The position numbers and the translations under genes were made by a program. A stretch of 22,564 nt of DNA, taken from positions 1-22,564 of the forward strand of contig PWVP01000123.1 in the NCBI GenBank assembly GCA_003561815.1, read 5' to 3'. The first letter of the stretch is position 1; every line of letters starts with the position of its first letter. The stretch is from Campylobacterota bacterium. GTDB lineage: Bacteria > Campylobacterota > Campylobacteria > Campylobacterales > SZUA-545. Of the stretch, positions 14,088 through 19,810 are shown one piece after another. The notes below the pieces were generated by a model. It saw only the letters and a list, made by a program, of their open reading frames with translations, was not told the DNA's origin and ran no database searches.

Positions 14088-15670
14088 GTGGTGTTCTCTT
14101 TATCCCGTGGCTACTGCCAATTTTGGCACTCCTGATAGGCTGGTCCAGCCTCAGGGTGCTCACCCGGGCCGCTCTGTGGACGCCGGTTTTGGCGGTGGGG
14201 GTGGTGCTCATCTGGCTCAAAGAGCGCTTTGAGGTGCTGGATCTGCACTGGCTCTTTCTCGGTTCGCAGATCGGGCTTGATGAGCAGGGGGCGGCGCTGC
14301 TTTTTGGGGTGGCGATGGTGTGGCTAGCCGGTGCACTTCTGGCGGTGCGTCACCTGCGCGCACGCACCCTCTCGGTGCGCTTTTTTCGCTTCTGGCTGCT
14401 GGCTCTATCGGGTAGTCTAGGAGCCATTCTCGCCCTCGATCCGGCCAGCTTCTACCTCTTCTACGCCGTGATGGGGCTGAGCGCCTGGGGGCTGATCGAC
14501 TACCACCGCAACACCGGATCGCGCCTGGTGGGGCTTATCTATCTGCTGATCGCCTTTTTAGGGGAGGTGCTGATTCTAGTGGGGCTGCTTTTTGTGGCCA
14601 CCGGCCTGGAGCCGCTTCCGAGCTTTGCCTGGATTGCGCTTCTGATCGGGTTTGGGCTGAAGGTGGGGCTGGTGGGGCTTCACGGCATTTTGCCGCTGAT
14701 CTACCACGCCGCCACACCGCCGGCTGCGGTGGTTTTAGCCGGTGCGATGGCGACGATCGGCTTTTTAGGGTGGCTGCGCTTTTTGCCGCTGGGGCTACAC
14801 GCTGAGCCTTTTTGGGGGAGCGTCTGGATGATCGCCGGTGGTGCAGCGGTACTGATCGGCCTGCTGCTAGGGCTCACCCAGCGCCATGCGCGGGCCATTC
14901 TGGGCTACTCCTCGATCATGCAGTACGGGATGCTCACCTTTGTGGTGGGGACCATCCTCGCCAAACCGGCGCTCTGGCCCACCCTCGCACCGCTGATCAC
15001 CCTCTATCTGATCGGCCACGGCTGGGTCAAGGCGCTCTTAATGCTCTGCAGCGAGTATCTCCAAAAACAGGGCCAGCGCCTCTATCAGATCGGCGGCATC
15101 TCTTTAGCCGCAGTGCTCGCCGGTGTGCCCCTTACCGGCGGTGCGGGGGCCAAGGGGCTGCTAAAAACCCCGCTGGCCCAAAGCGATCTAAGCGCCGCGC
15201 TCTTTTTTCTGCTCGCCTTCGGATCGACGCTTTTGATGGTGCGCTTTTTTAGCACGATCCGCGCCCAGCGCCACCCTGGGCCGATCGTCTCCTCGCGTGG
15301 GGTGCTCGAGGGGCTCTTCTGGGGGCTTTTGATTGCGCTTGTGCTCCCCTGGGTGAGCCTGGGGGCGGCTTTAAAGATAGAGGGGCTCTACCCGGTCATG
15401 GCAGCTCTACTGCTCGCCTGGCTGTGGCGGCGTACCCGCGGAGGGCTGCTGCTCGCTTTTGCACCGGGCGATCTCACCCATGCGCTCATGCGGCAGCTGC
15501 AGCGACTGGGGCACCGGCTCAAAAAGCGCAAGCAGAAGCCGCCGCCCGCCTCCATCCAAAGAGCACTGCCCACGCTTCATGGTGAGAGGGTTGAGGCGTG
15601 GTTTCGTGAGGGGATGATCTGGGTGGCGCTCTTTTGGCTGGTGGTTTTTGCCATCGCGCTAGGGGGCTAA
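14084..15670 (+). CDS. Third D-type antiporter subunit, divergent, lacking the TM5 glutamate
   Basis: The 528-residue product has the same multi-helix antiporter fold. K193 and H200 are kept in GFGLKVGLVGLHGILP, and HGWVKALLM lies in a later helix. However, the TM5 glutamate is replaced: the segment aligning with FFYELLTLATYPLI of the preceding gene reads LFYAVMGLSAWGLI, giving A128. The second lysine (K254 equivalent) is also absent from LAGAMATIGFLGW. After the last core helices comes a basic cytoplasmic stretch (about 445-495, KKRKQKPPPA) before a final helix. A structural, regulatory or altered-stoichiometry role is possible. It overlaps the convergent regulator gene by 12 bases. Confidence 0.85.
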   Translation: MSGVLFIPWLLPILALLIGWSSLRVLTRAALWTPVLAVGVVLIWLKERFEVLDLHWLFLGSQIGLDEQGAALLFGVAMVWLAGALLAVRHLRARTLSVRFFRFWLLALSGSLGAILALDPASFYLFYAVMGLSAWGLIDYHRNTGSRLVGLIYLLIAFLGEVLILVGLLFVATGLEPLPSFAWIALLIGFGLKVGLVGLHGILPLIYHAATPPAAVVLAGAMATIGFLGWLRFLPLGLHAEPFWGSVWMIAGGAAVLIGLLLGLTQRHARAILGYSSIMQYGMLTFVVGTILAKPALWPTLAPLITLYLIGHGWVKALLMLCSEYLQKQGQRLYQIGGISLAAVLAGVPLTGGAGAKGLLKTPLAQSDLSAALFFLLAFGSTLLMVRFFSTIRAQRHPGPIVSSRGVLEGLFWGLLIALVLPWVSLGAALKIEGLYPVMAALLLAWLWRRTRGGLLLAFAPGDLTHALMRQLQRLGHRLKKRKQKPPPASIQRALPTLHGERVEAWFREGMIWVALFWLVVFAIALGG

Positions 15671-16294
15671 GGCCGCAAGCGCCTTTTGATCGCACACCAC
15701 ATAGCGGCCCTGACGCTTGGTGATCACGCCGCTTGAGCGGAGTTTGCCTAAGACGCGCGAGAGGGTCTCGGGGGTCATCCCTAAAGAGGAGGCCACCTCA
15801 TGCTGACGCAGCGAGGCGAAGAGATCGGGGCTATCGCGCAGCAGTGTGGCCACCCGCGTGGTGGCATCGCCGCCGGTGGTGCGCCCAAGGGCCTGTTCAA
15901 GATGGCGAATCTTTTTGCACAGCGAACGCACAATCGCCCCGGCAAGCGCAGAGGAGTCTGAAAGCATCTGCTCAAAGGGCTCTAGTGCGATCACAATCAG
16001 CTCCACCGAGCTCTCACACACCGCCGTAGCCGGATAGGGCAGCTTCTCGAGTGCTGGCATCTCCGCAATCAGATCCCCGGGACCAAAGCGGTGCAGCGTC
16101 ACCTCTGTGCCCCGATCGTCGTGGCGATAGACCCGCACGCGCCCCTTTTGGAGCAGTAGCAGGTGGCGTGGCCTCTCCCCGGCCATAAAGAGGATCGTCC
16201 CCGCCTCACGGTGGCGCAGTGAGGCCAGCTGTTGAAGCTGAGCGATCTGCTCCTCAGAGAGGGTGCTAAAGAGGTAAAACTTTTTAAGCTCCAT
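15659..16294 (-). CDS. Crp/Fnr-family transcriptional regulator without iron-sulfur cysteines
   Basis: Starting at the ATG at 16294 gives 211 residues; an in-frame ATG at 16342 would place the start inside the operator palindrome and is less likely. Residues ~5-120 are a cyclic-nucleotide-binding-type beta-roll (LFMAGERPRHLLLLQKGRVRV), followed by a dimerisation helix (~117-137). A winged helix-turn-helix occupies ~140-205. The recognition helix reads TPETLSRVLGKLRSSG, with E176-x-x-S179-R180, the combination that in FNR and Dnr reads TTGAT half-sites. The N-terminal cysteine cluster of FNR is missing, so it does not sense oxygen by a 4Fe-4S cluster; haem/NO sensing as in Dnr or another signal is possible. 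A matching TTGAT-type site lies just upstream of its own start, suggesting autoregulation. Confidence 0.93.
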   Translation of the reverse strand: MELKKFYLFSTLSEEQIAQLQQLASLRHREAGTILFMAGERPRHLLLLQKGRVRVYRHDDRGTEVTLHRFGPGDLIAEMPALEKLPYPATAVCESSVELIVIALEPFEQMLSDSSALAGAIVRSLCKKIRHLEQALGRTTGGDATTRVATLLRDSPDLFASLRQHEVASSLGMTPETLSRVLGKLRSSGVITKRQGRYVVCDQKALAALAP

Positions 16295-16300
16295 CGTGAC

Positions 16301-16309
16301 AGTGTAGCA
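16301..16309 (-). promoter_or_regulatory. Extended -10 of the Crp/Fnr-family regulator gene
   Basis: On the minus strand this reads TGCTACACT. If the TACACT hexamer occupies -12 to -7, transcription starts exactly at base 16294, the A of the regulator's ATG, giving a leaderless mRNA. No Shine-Dalgarno sequence precedes this ATG, which agrees. There is no recognisable -35, as expected if an activator at -41.5 recruits polymerase. Confidence 0.5.
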
Positions 16310-16328
16310 CGCAACCGATCGCTCTATC

Positions 16329-16342
16329 TTGATCGCGATCAT
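16329..16342. promoter_or_regulatory. FNR-type operator, TTGAT-CGCG-ATCAT
   Basis: The site matches the FNR/Dnr consensus TTGAT-N4-ATCAA at 9 of 10 fixed positions, and its core TGATCGCGATCA (16330-16341) is a perfect palindrome. Its centre, 16335.5, is exactly 41.5 bases from the A of both divergent start codons (16294 and 16377), the classic class II activator position if both mRNAs are leaderless. The adjacent regulator carries the E-x-x-S-R recognition helix expected for this sequence. Confidence 0.7.
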
Positions 16343-16364
16343 GTTTTGCGACCCACACAGCCGC

Positions 16365-16370
16365 TAAAAT
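16365..16370 (+). promoter_or_regulatory. -10 box of the CPxP protein gene
   Basis: TAAAAT sits at -12 to -7 relative to the A of the ATG at 16377, so this gene also appears to be transcribed without a leader. The bases before the ATG (CGGCCC) contain no ribosome binding site. It forms the other arm of the symmetric divergent promoter centred on the FNR-type operator. Confidence 0.5.
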
Positions 16371-16376
16371 CGGCCC

Positions 16377-16673
16377 ATGAAACAGTCGATCACCCTTGCA
16401 GGCTCGCCCCTGCGCTTTACCCTTCAGGCTGAGGGGAGCGAGCGCACCCTGAGCTTTGATAGCAGCCAGAGCGGCTGCCCTGTACCACTACAGAGCGCGC
16501 AGGCGGCTCTGGCGTGGCTTACCGAAAAGAGGGTCGATCGGGTGGTGATGATTAACCACACCGAACCGATGCGCCTACTAAGTCACCTTCCGCCATCTAT
16601 CGGCTTTAGTGTCCAACCCCTTGCAGATGGCCGCTTCCAGATCGAGTTTTTCCAAAAGTCGGACAAAAAGTAA
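16377..16673 (+). CDS. Small TusA-like CPxP protein
   Basis: This 98-residue protein has an N-terminal strand-rich stretch and then GCPVP (C34-P35-V36-P37) at the start of a helix. The helix is QSAQAALAWL, followed by a strand (VDRVVMINH), a second helix (MRLLSHLPPSI) and a last strand (DGRFQIEFFQK). The CPxP-helix-strand-helix-strand order is that of TusA/SirA/YedF sulfur-carrier proteins, whose cysteine carries a persulfide; the second half also resembles DUF2249. Homology is judged by eye and is moderate; an extension of ~20 residues precedes the usual TusA start. Divergent to a Crp/Fnr-type regulator and sharing its operator, it is probably switched with redox or nitrosative conditions, though the sulfur-acceptor partner is not visible. 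Confidence 0.75.
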   Translation: MKQSITLAGSPLRFTLQAEGSERTLSFDSSQSGCPVPLQSAQAALAWLTEKRVDRVVMINHTEPMRLLSHLPPSIGFSVQPLADGRFQIEFFQKSDKK

Positions 16674-16716
16674 TTTTGGTGACGCGGCGTTAACGCACCA
16701 TCGCTACAATTTCAGT

Positions 16717-16791
16717 GGGCTTCGGCCCAACGACACACTCCCTGCATTCTGTCGCCCGCCCCCCTCTTTTGGGCGGCAGAACCTTTCTTTT
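16717..16791 (+). ncRNA. Candidate small RNA or attenuator upstream of desulforubrerythrin
   Basis: A -10-like TACAAT at 16705-16710 would start transcription at about 16717. The transcript would begin with a perfect 5-bp hairpin closed by a UUCG tetraloop (16716-16729). It would then have a 17-base single-stranded stretch containing ACTCCCT, and end in the strong terminator at 16747-16791. The linker and the terminator loop (CCCCCCTCTTTT) are C-rich and could pair with ribosome binding sites. No ORF fits the segment. It might instead be the 3' untranslated end of the CPxP gene. Confidence 0.3.
16747..16791 (+). terminator. Rho-independent terminator
   Basis: TTCTGTCGCCC (16747-16757) pairs with GGGCGGCAGAA (16771-16781) over 11 base pairs with one G-U, enclosing a 13-base C/T-rich loop. 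It is followed by CCTTTCTTTT. It ends transcription from the CPxP gene and/or the candidate small RNA and isolates them from the next gene. Confidence 0.75.
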
Positions 16792-16807
16792 AAATAATAA
16801 TTTTTCT

Positions 16808-16816
16808 TGCTATTGT
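16808..16816 (+). promoter_or_regulatory. Extended -10 promoter of desulforubrerythrin
   Basis: TGCTATTGT follows an AT-rich run (16786-16807, including TTTTAAATAATAATTTTT), quite unlike the GC-rich surroundings. Transcription would begin near 16823, leaving a leader of about 47 bases. The AT-rich run covers the -35 region and is where a PerR/Fur-type regulator could act, but no clear consensus box was found. Confidence 0.45.
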
Positions 16817-16869
16817 TTTTTAACCCAAAAGAGCGCATGATACAGGCTATCTTTCCACAAAGGATTCCC

Positions 16870-17514
16870 ATGAAAAAGTATCAGCTCTACGCCTGTGAGA
16901 AGTGCGGCAACGAGGTTGAGGTTCAGAAGGTGGGCGGCGGCAAGCTCGTCTGCTGCAATGAGGCGATGAAAGCGGTCAACGAGAATGTCACCGCCACCAA
17001 TCTGATGAAAGCCTTTGCCGGCGAGTCGATGGCGCGTAACAAATATCAGTTTTTCGCCCAGATCGCTAGAGATGAGGGTTTTCGCCAGATCGCGGACTTT
17101 TTCGAGGAGTTTGCCCACAACGAACAGAGCCATGCGCGCATGGAGTTTGCACTGTACAACAAAATGACCCGAGGTGACGACTGGGAGAGTACGGCCAAAA
17201 ACCTGCTCTATGCCGCCGAGGGGGAGCGCTACGAGCACACCACCATGTATCCGGAGTTTGCCGCGCTGGCCAAAGAGGAGGGGTTCAACGAAGCGGCCCG
17301 GCTCTTTAAGGCGATCGGCGAGGTGGAGGTTGATCACGAGAAAAAGTATCTCGAGCTCGAAGCCAAACTACGCGAACAGGGCTTTTTCGCCAGCGAAGAG
17401 GAGGAGACTTGGATCTGTGAAGTGTGCGGCCATGTCCACAAAGGCAAAAAGGCCCCCAAAGCCTGCCCCGTCTGCAAAGCGCCGCAGGGCTACTATAAAC
17501 AAAAGGGGCTCTAA
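16870..17514 (+). CDS. Desulforubrerythrin (desulforedoxin-like + rubrerythrin + rubredoxin domains)
   Basis: The ATG at 16870 is preceded by AAAGGA and gives 214 residues; in-frame ATGs further upstream lie in the leader. The N-terminal domain (1-35) has a CxxC plus vicinal CC arrangement (C9, C12, C28, C29), as in desulforedoxin and desulfoferrodoxin centres. Residues ~40-170 form the rubrerythrin four-helix bundle with diiron ligands including E52, E85-x-x-H88, E119/E122 and E153-x-x-H156. The C-terminal rubredoxin domain has C183-x-x-C186 and C199-x-x-C202. The same three-domain order and size are known from Campylobacter jejuni desulforubrerythrin, a peroxide reductase of microaerophiles. 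It likely reduces hydrogen peroxide in the cytoplasm with electrons passed through the two FeCys4 sites. Confidence 0.95.
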   Translation: MKKYQLYACEKCGNEVEVQKVGGGKLVCCNEAMKAVNENVTATNLMKAFAGESMARNKYQFFAQIARDEGFRQIADFFEEFAHNEQSHARMEFALYNKMTRGDDWESTAKNLLYAAEGERYEHTTMYPEFAALAKEEGFNEAARLFKAIGEVEVDHEKKYLELEAKLREQGFFASEEEETWICEVCGHVHKGKKAPKACPVCKAPQGYYKQKGL

Positions 17515-17532
17515 GGCCCCCGCTCTCACGGC

Positions 17533-17808
17533 TTAGGCCGTGGGGGCGTCAGACGCGATGAGTGATAGCTTCTGGGTGCGGCTAAGCCGCTTGATCGCCA
17601 TCTCCCGGCGCAGGGCGTCACCGTGGGTGAGGGCATCTTCCTGATAAAGAAGGGTCACAGGCAGACGCGCGCGGGTGTATTTGGCCCCTTTGCCTTCGTT
17701 GTGGGTTTTAACCCGGGCCGCCACATCGGTGGCGATCCCGGTATAGAGCGTGCCGTCACTGCAGCGAAGCAGATAGACGCTCCAGCTTGGCGGCCTAGTA
17801 GAGTCCAA
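17533..17808 (-). CDS. GIY-YIG nuclease superfamily protein (YhbQ/UPF0213-like)
   Basis: No ATG is available. A TTG at 17808 gives a 91-residue protein starting seven residues before the domain; a GTG at 17838 would give 101 residues with a longer overlap into hpf. The single domain shows VYLLRCSDGTLYTGI (the GIY-YIG strands, here VYL...YTGI), then R in AARVKTHNEGKGAKYTR, and the acidic residue in ALRREMAIKRLSRTQK. This pattern is that of YhbQ-type small nucleases, which act on DNA structures; the in vivo role is poorly defined. The gene overlaps the end of hpf by ~14 bases on the same strand and is convergent with the desulforubrerythrin gene 18 bases away. Confidence 0.85.
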   Translation of the reverse strand: MDSTRPPSWSVYLLRCSDGTLYTGIATDVAARVKTHNEGKGAKYTRARLPVTLLYQEDALTHGDALRREMAIKRLSRTQKLSLIASDAPTA

Positions 17809-18328
17809 AGCGGCCGTCTTTGCGACGGTAGAGCACACGCATTTTGCTATCGAGATCGTTAAAGACCATAAACATCAGGTTGGAGCTCTTAAGGTGCTCC
17901 ACCGCATCGACCACATCCATGGGCTTGTCCACATCGGCCACGGCGGGCACCACCTCATCCTCCTCGACATCGCTGTAGAGATTGGGGATATCCGCCTCCA
18001 TCTTGTGGGGAACATCCTGGCGATGAATCTTGTCACTAATCTTATCTTTATAGCGGCGAAGCACCTTTTTAGCCCGCTCCAGCGCGATGTCACAAGCAGC
18101 ATAGAAATCCTGATCGACCTGCTTGATCACCACCGTATCGCGGTGGGCCATCTGGATGGTGTACTCCACGAGCATCTGGGGTTTGTTGTGTTTGTTGTCC
18201 CCCTCGACGATGCACTTTACAGCAATAATATCCAAGTTGTACTTTTCGAACTGCTCGAAACTTTTGTTGATGTAGTCGCGCATGGCATCGGTCAGATCCA
18301 GCTTCTTCGTAACGATGCTGACATTCAT
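17795..18328 (-). CDS. hpf: Long-form ribosome hibernation promoting factor
   Basis: This 177-residue protein starts with MNVSIVTKKLDLTDAMRDYI and an AAGGAG 7 bases upstream of the ATG. Residues 1-~100 are the RaiA/HPF beta-alpha-beta-beta-beta-alpha domain that sits in the decoding centre of the 30S subunit. An acidic linker (about 113-135, YSDVEEDEVV) leads to the C-terminal dimerisation domain with VFNDLDSKMRVLYRRKDGRFGLY. That domain joins two 70S ribosomes into 100S dimers during stasis. The protein ends at GLY, a few residues shorter than the usual GLIEP end. No classical promoter was convincingly identified in the 140-base gap shared with the divergent toxin-antitoxin genes. Confidence 0.96.
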   Translation of the reverse strand: MNVSIVTKKLDLTDAMRDYINKSFEQFEKYNLDIIAVKCIVEGDNKHNKPQMLVEYTIQMAHRDTVVIKQVDQDFYAACDIALERAKKVLRRYKDKISDKIHRQDVPHKMEADIPNLYSDVEEDEVVPAVADVDKPMDVVDAVEHLKSSNLMFMVFNDLDSKMRVLYRRKDGRFGLY

Positions 18329-18410
18329 AGGGACTCCTTGAGTGTTTTTGGCCCATAGGCTAGACTTAGCGTAACCCCTGATTGCTTTGGGTTGCTTTAA
18401 GTCCAGCGGT

Positions 18411-18438
18411 TTGATGTGGGGGCGTTTTAGGGTACAAT
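18411..18438 (+). promoter_or_regulatory. Promoter of the toxin-antitoxin operon
   Basis: TTGATG (-35) and TACAAT (-10, 18433-18438) are separated by 16 bases, the best -35/-10 pair in the window. Transcription would start near 18445, giving a leader of about 24 bases with AAGGAG before the antitoxin ATG. Upstream at 18382-18398 two TTGCTTT copies lie exactly 10 bases apart. Confidence 0.6.
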
Positions 18439-18442
18439 GCGC

Positions 18443-18458
18443 TTATTCGTACGATTAA
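18443..18458. promoter_or_regulatory. Candidate antitoxin operator palindrome
   Basis: TTATTCGTACGATTAA is a palindrome at 14 of 16 positions, centred on CGTACG. It covers the predicted transcription start and reaches the ribosome binding site of the antitoxin gene. YefM-type antitoxins bind palindromes with a TGTACA core in the same place, so this is a reasonable autorepression site; it is an inference from position and symmetry. Confidence 0.45.
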
Positions 18459-18468
18459 GGAGTCGATT

Positions 18469-18726
18469 ATGATCGTCATGGCCAATGAGATCAAAACCAA
18501 AGGGGTCTCCCTGCTGGACAAACTCTTCGAAAAAGCCGAGGAGGTGATCATCAGCGTACGCGGACGGAATAAATATGTCGTGATCGACATCGAACGCTAC
18601 AAACGCTTGCGCGCACTGGAGCTCGATCGCGCCTACGAGGAGACGATGGAGGATATTAGAGCGGGTAACTACACCACCGACATCGAAGAGCACCTAAGAA
18701 AGCTGGACGATGCCCTTCGAAGTTAG
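18469..18726 (+). CDS. Phd/YefM-type antitoxin
   Basis: The 85-residue product begins at an ATG 6 bases after AAGGAG. Residues ~4-45 resemble the Phd/YefM DNA-binding fold, with MANEIKTKGVSLLDKLFEKA then EVIISVRGRNKYVVIDIERYKRL. The rest (about 46-85) is charged and helical (ALELDRAYEETMEDIRAG), the part that wraps and neutralises the toxin. It overlaps the toxin gene by 17 bases, the usual coupling. The protein should repress its own promoter, probably through the palindrome at 18443-18458. Confidence 0.85.
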   Translation: MIVMANEIKTKGVSLLDKLFEKAEEVIISVRGRNKYVVIDIERYKRLRALELDRAYEETMEDIRAGNYTTDIEEHLRKLDDALRS

Positions 18727-18985
18727 GTTAAAGCCGAAGTTCGAAAGAAAAGTGACCCGTTTTCTAAAAAAACATCCCGATCTGAAGGATCGCTACCAAA
18801 AATGCTTGAGGCTTATGCAGGAGAATCCCTTTCACCCCTCTTTGCGCCTGCACAAACTCCAAGGGCAGCTTTCAGAATACCACTCGGTCTCGATCACCAT
18901 CAGCTACCGGATGGTCATTGAATTTATTATTCAGGATGAGACGATTATCCCGATCGATATCGGCTCCCATGAAGATGCCTATTAA
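18710..18985 (+). CDS. RelE/ParE-superfamily toxin
   Basis: The 91-residue basic protein has the RelE fold order: strand FEVRLKPKFERKVTRFLKKHP, two helices, then LRLHKLQGQLSEYHSVSITISYRMVIEF and the terminal strand IIPIDIGSHEDAY. The closing IGxHxxxY with an upstream arginine (YRMV) is typical of YafQ/RelE-like mRNA interferases that cut mRNA on the ribosome. It could alternatively be a ParE-like gyrase inhibitor, which sequence alone does not settle. The start overlaps the antitoxin gene, and the next gene begins 9 bases after its stop, so toxin and downstream genes probably share a transcript. Confidence 0.87.
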   Translation: MPFEVRLKPKFERKVTRFLKKHPDLKDRYQKCLRLMQENPFHPSLRLHKLQGQLSEYHSVSITISYRMVIEFIIQDETIIPIDIGSHEDAY

Positions 18986-18994
18986 AGGAACCCA

Positions 18995-19810
18995 TTGAAA
19001 CTACTCTTTATCGGCGATGTGATCGGCAAACCGGGCCGCCGCAGTGTCCGTACCCACCTAAACGCCATCCGCGAAGCACACCAAATCGACTACTGCATCG
19101 CCAACGGCGAAAACCTCGCCCACGGCTTTGGTTTCACCGCCAAGACAGTTCAGGAGATGTTTGGCTGCGGTGTCGATCTGCTCACCGGCGGCAATCACAC
19201 CTGGGATAAAAAGGAGGTGATCGGCCTTTTAGATGCCCTGCCTATCATCCGCCCGCTCAACTTCCCCCCCGGCGTGCCCGGTCGCGGCACCCATATCGCC
19301 CCGATCGGCAGCGCGTCGCTGGCGGTGATTAACCTGATCGGCCACTTTGGGATGGGGGTGGTCGAAAATCCCTTTTTAGCCATCGAGGCGGAGGTCGATC
19401 GGCTTCACGCTGAGGGGGTGCGCCATATCCTGATCGATATGCACGCCGAGACCACCAGCGAAAAGGCGGCGCTGCTCAAACTGCTCGAGGGAAAAGTGAG
19501 TGCGATCGTGGGCACCCACACCCACACCGGCACCGACGATCTACTGATCGCCTCGCACACCGGTTATGTGAGTGATGTGGGCCTTACCGGCTGCCGCGAT
19601 GGGGTGATCGGCATGGAGCCCAACGCCCCGCTGAAGCGATTTAAAACCGGCATGAAGGCCAACTTCGACATCGATGAGAAGTGCCGCCGCATCTTTCAGG
19701 CGATCGTCTTTGAGCTTGATGGTTCGGGCCACTGCATCGATGCGTATAAGATCAAAGCGTACGATGACGGTGAACCCTTTATCAGTCTGCGCCATCAAGG
19801 GGGGTGGTGA
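18995..19810 (+). CDS. ymdB: YmdB-family metallophosphoesterase (TIGR00282 type)
   Basis: The start is a TTG with AAAGGAA 4 bases upstream, and the protein begins MKLLFIGDVIGKPGR, exactly where the family starts. Of 271 residues, the metal-binding motifs are all present: D8 in GDVIGKPGR, N37-G38-E39-N40, G65-G66-N67-H68, H150 in MHAETTSEK, and GTHTHTGT with H175 and H177. YmdB enzymes hold a di-iron or di-metal centre and hydrolyse 2',3'-cyclic nucleotides; in Bacillus YmdB affects biofilm and motility gene expression. It overlaps the glycosylase gene by one base. The conserved length and motifs make the enzyme assignment strong; the cellular role in this organism is unknown. Confidence 0.94.
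   Translation: MKLLFIGDVIGKPGRRSVRTHLNAIREAHQIDYCIANGENLAHGFGFTAKTVQEMFGCGVDLLTGGNHTWDKKEVIGLLDALPIIRPLNFPPGVPGRGTHIAPIGSASLAVINLIGHFGMGVVENPFLAIEAEVDRLHAEGVRHILIDMHAETTSEKAALLKLLEGKVSAIVGTHTHTGTDDLLIASHTGYVSDVGLTGCRDGVIGMEPNAPLKRFKTGMKANFDIDEKCRRIFQAIVFELDGSGHCIDAYKIKAYDDGEPFISLRHQGGW

Noticed and set aside
16295..16342. Extension of the Crp/Fnr-type regulator to an upstream in-frame ATG at 16342
   Set aside because: The extra 16 residues are not part of the family, there is no ribosome binding site, and the codons would overlap the operator and the -10 element.
17527..17542. Hairpin CACGGC-TTAG-GCCGTG between desulforubrerythrin and the GIY-YIG gene as a bidirectional terminator
   Set aside because: The 6-bp stem is real, but neither strand has a T-rich tract after it, so a terminator call is not supported.
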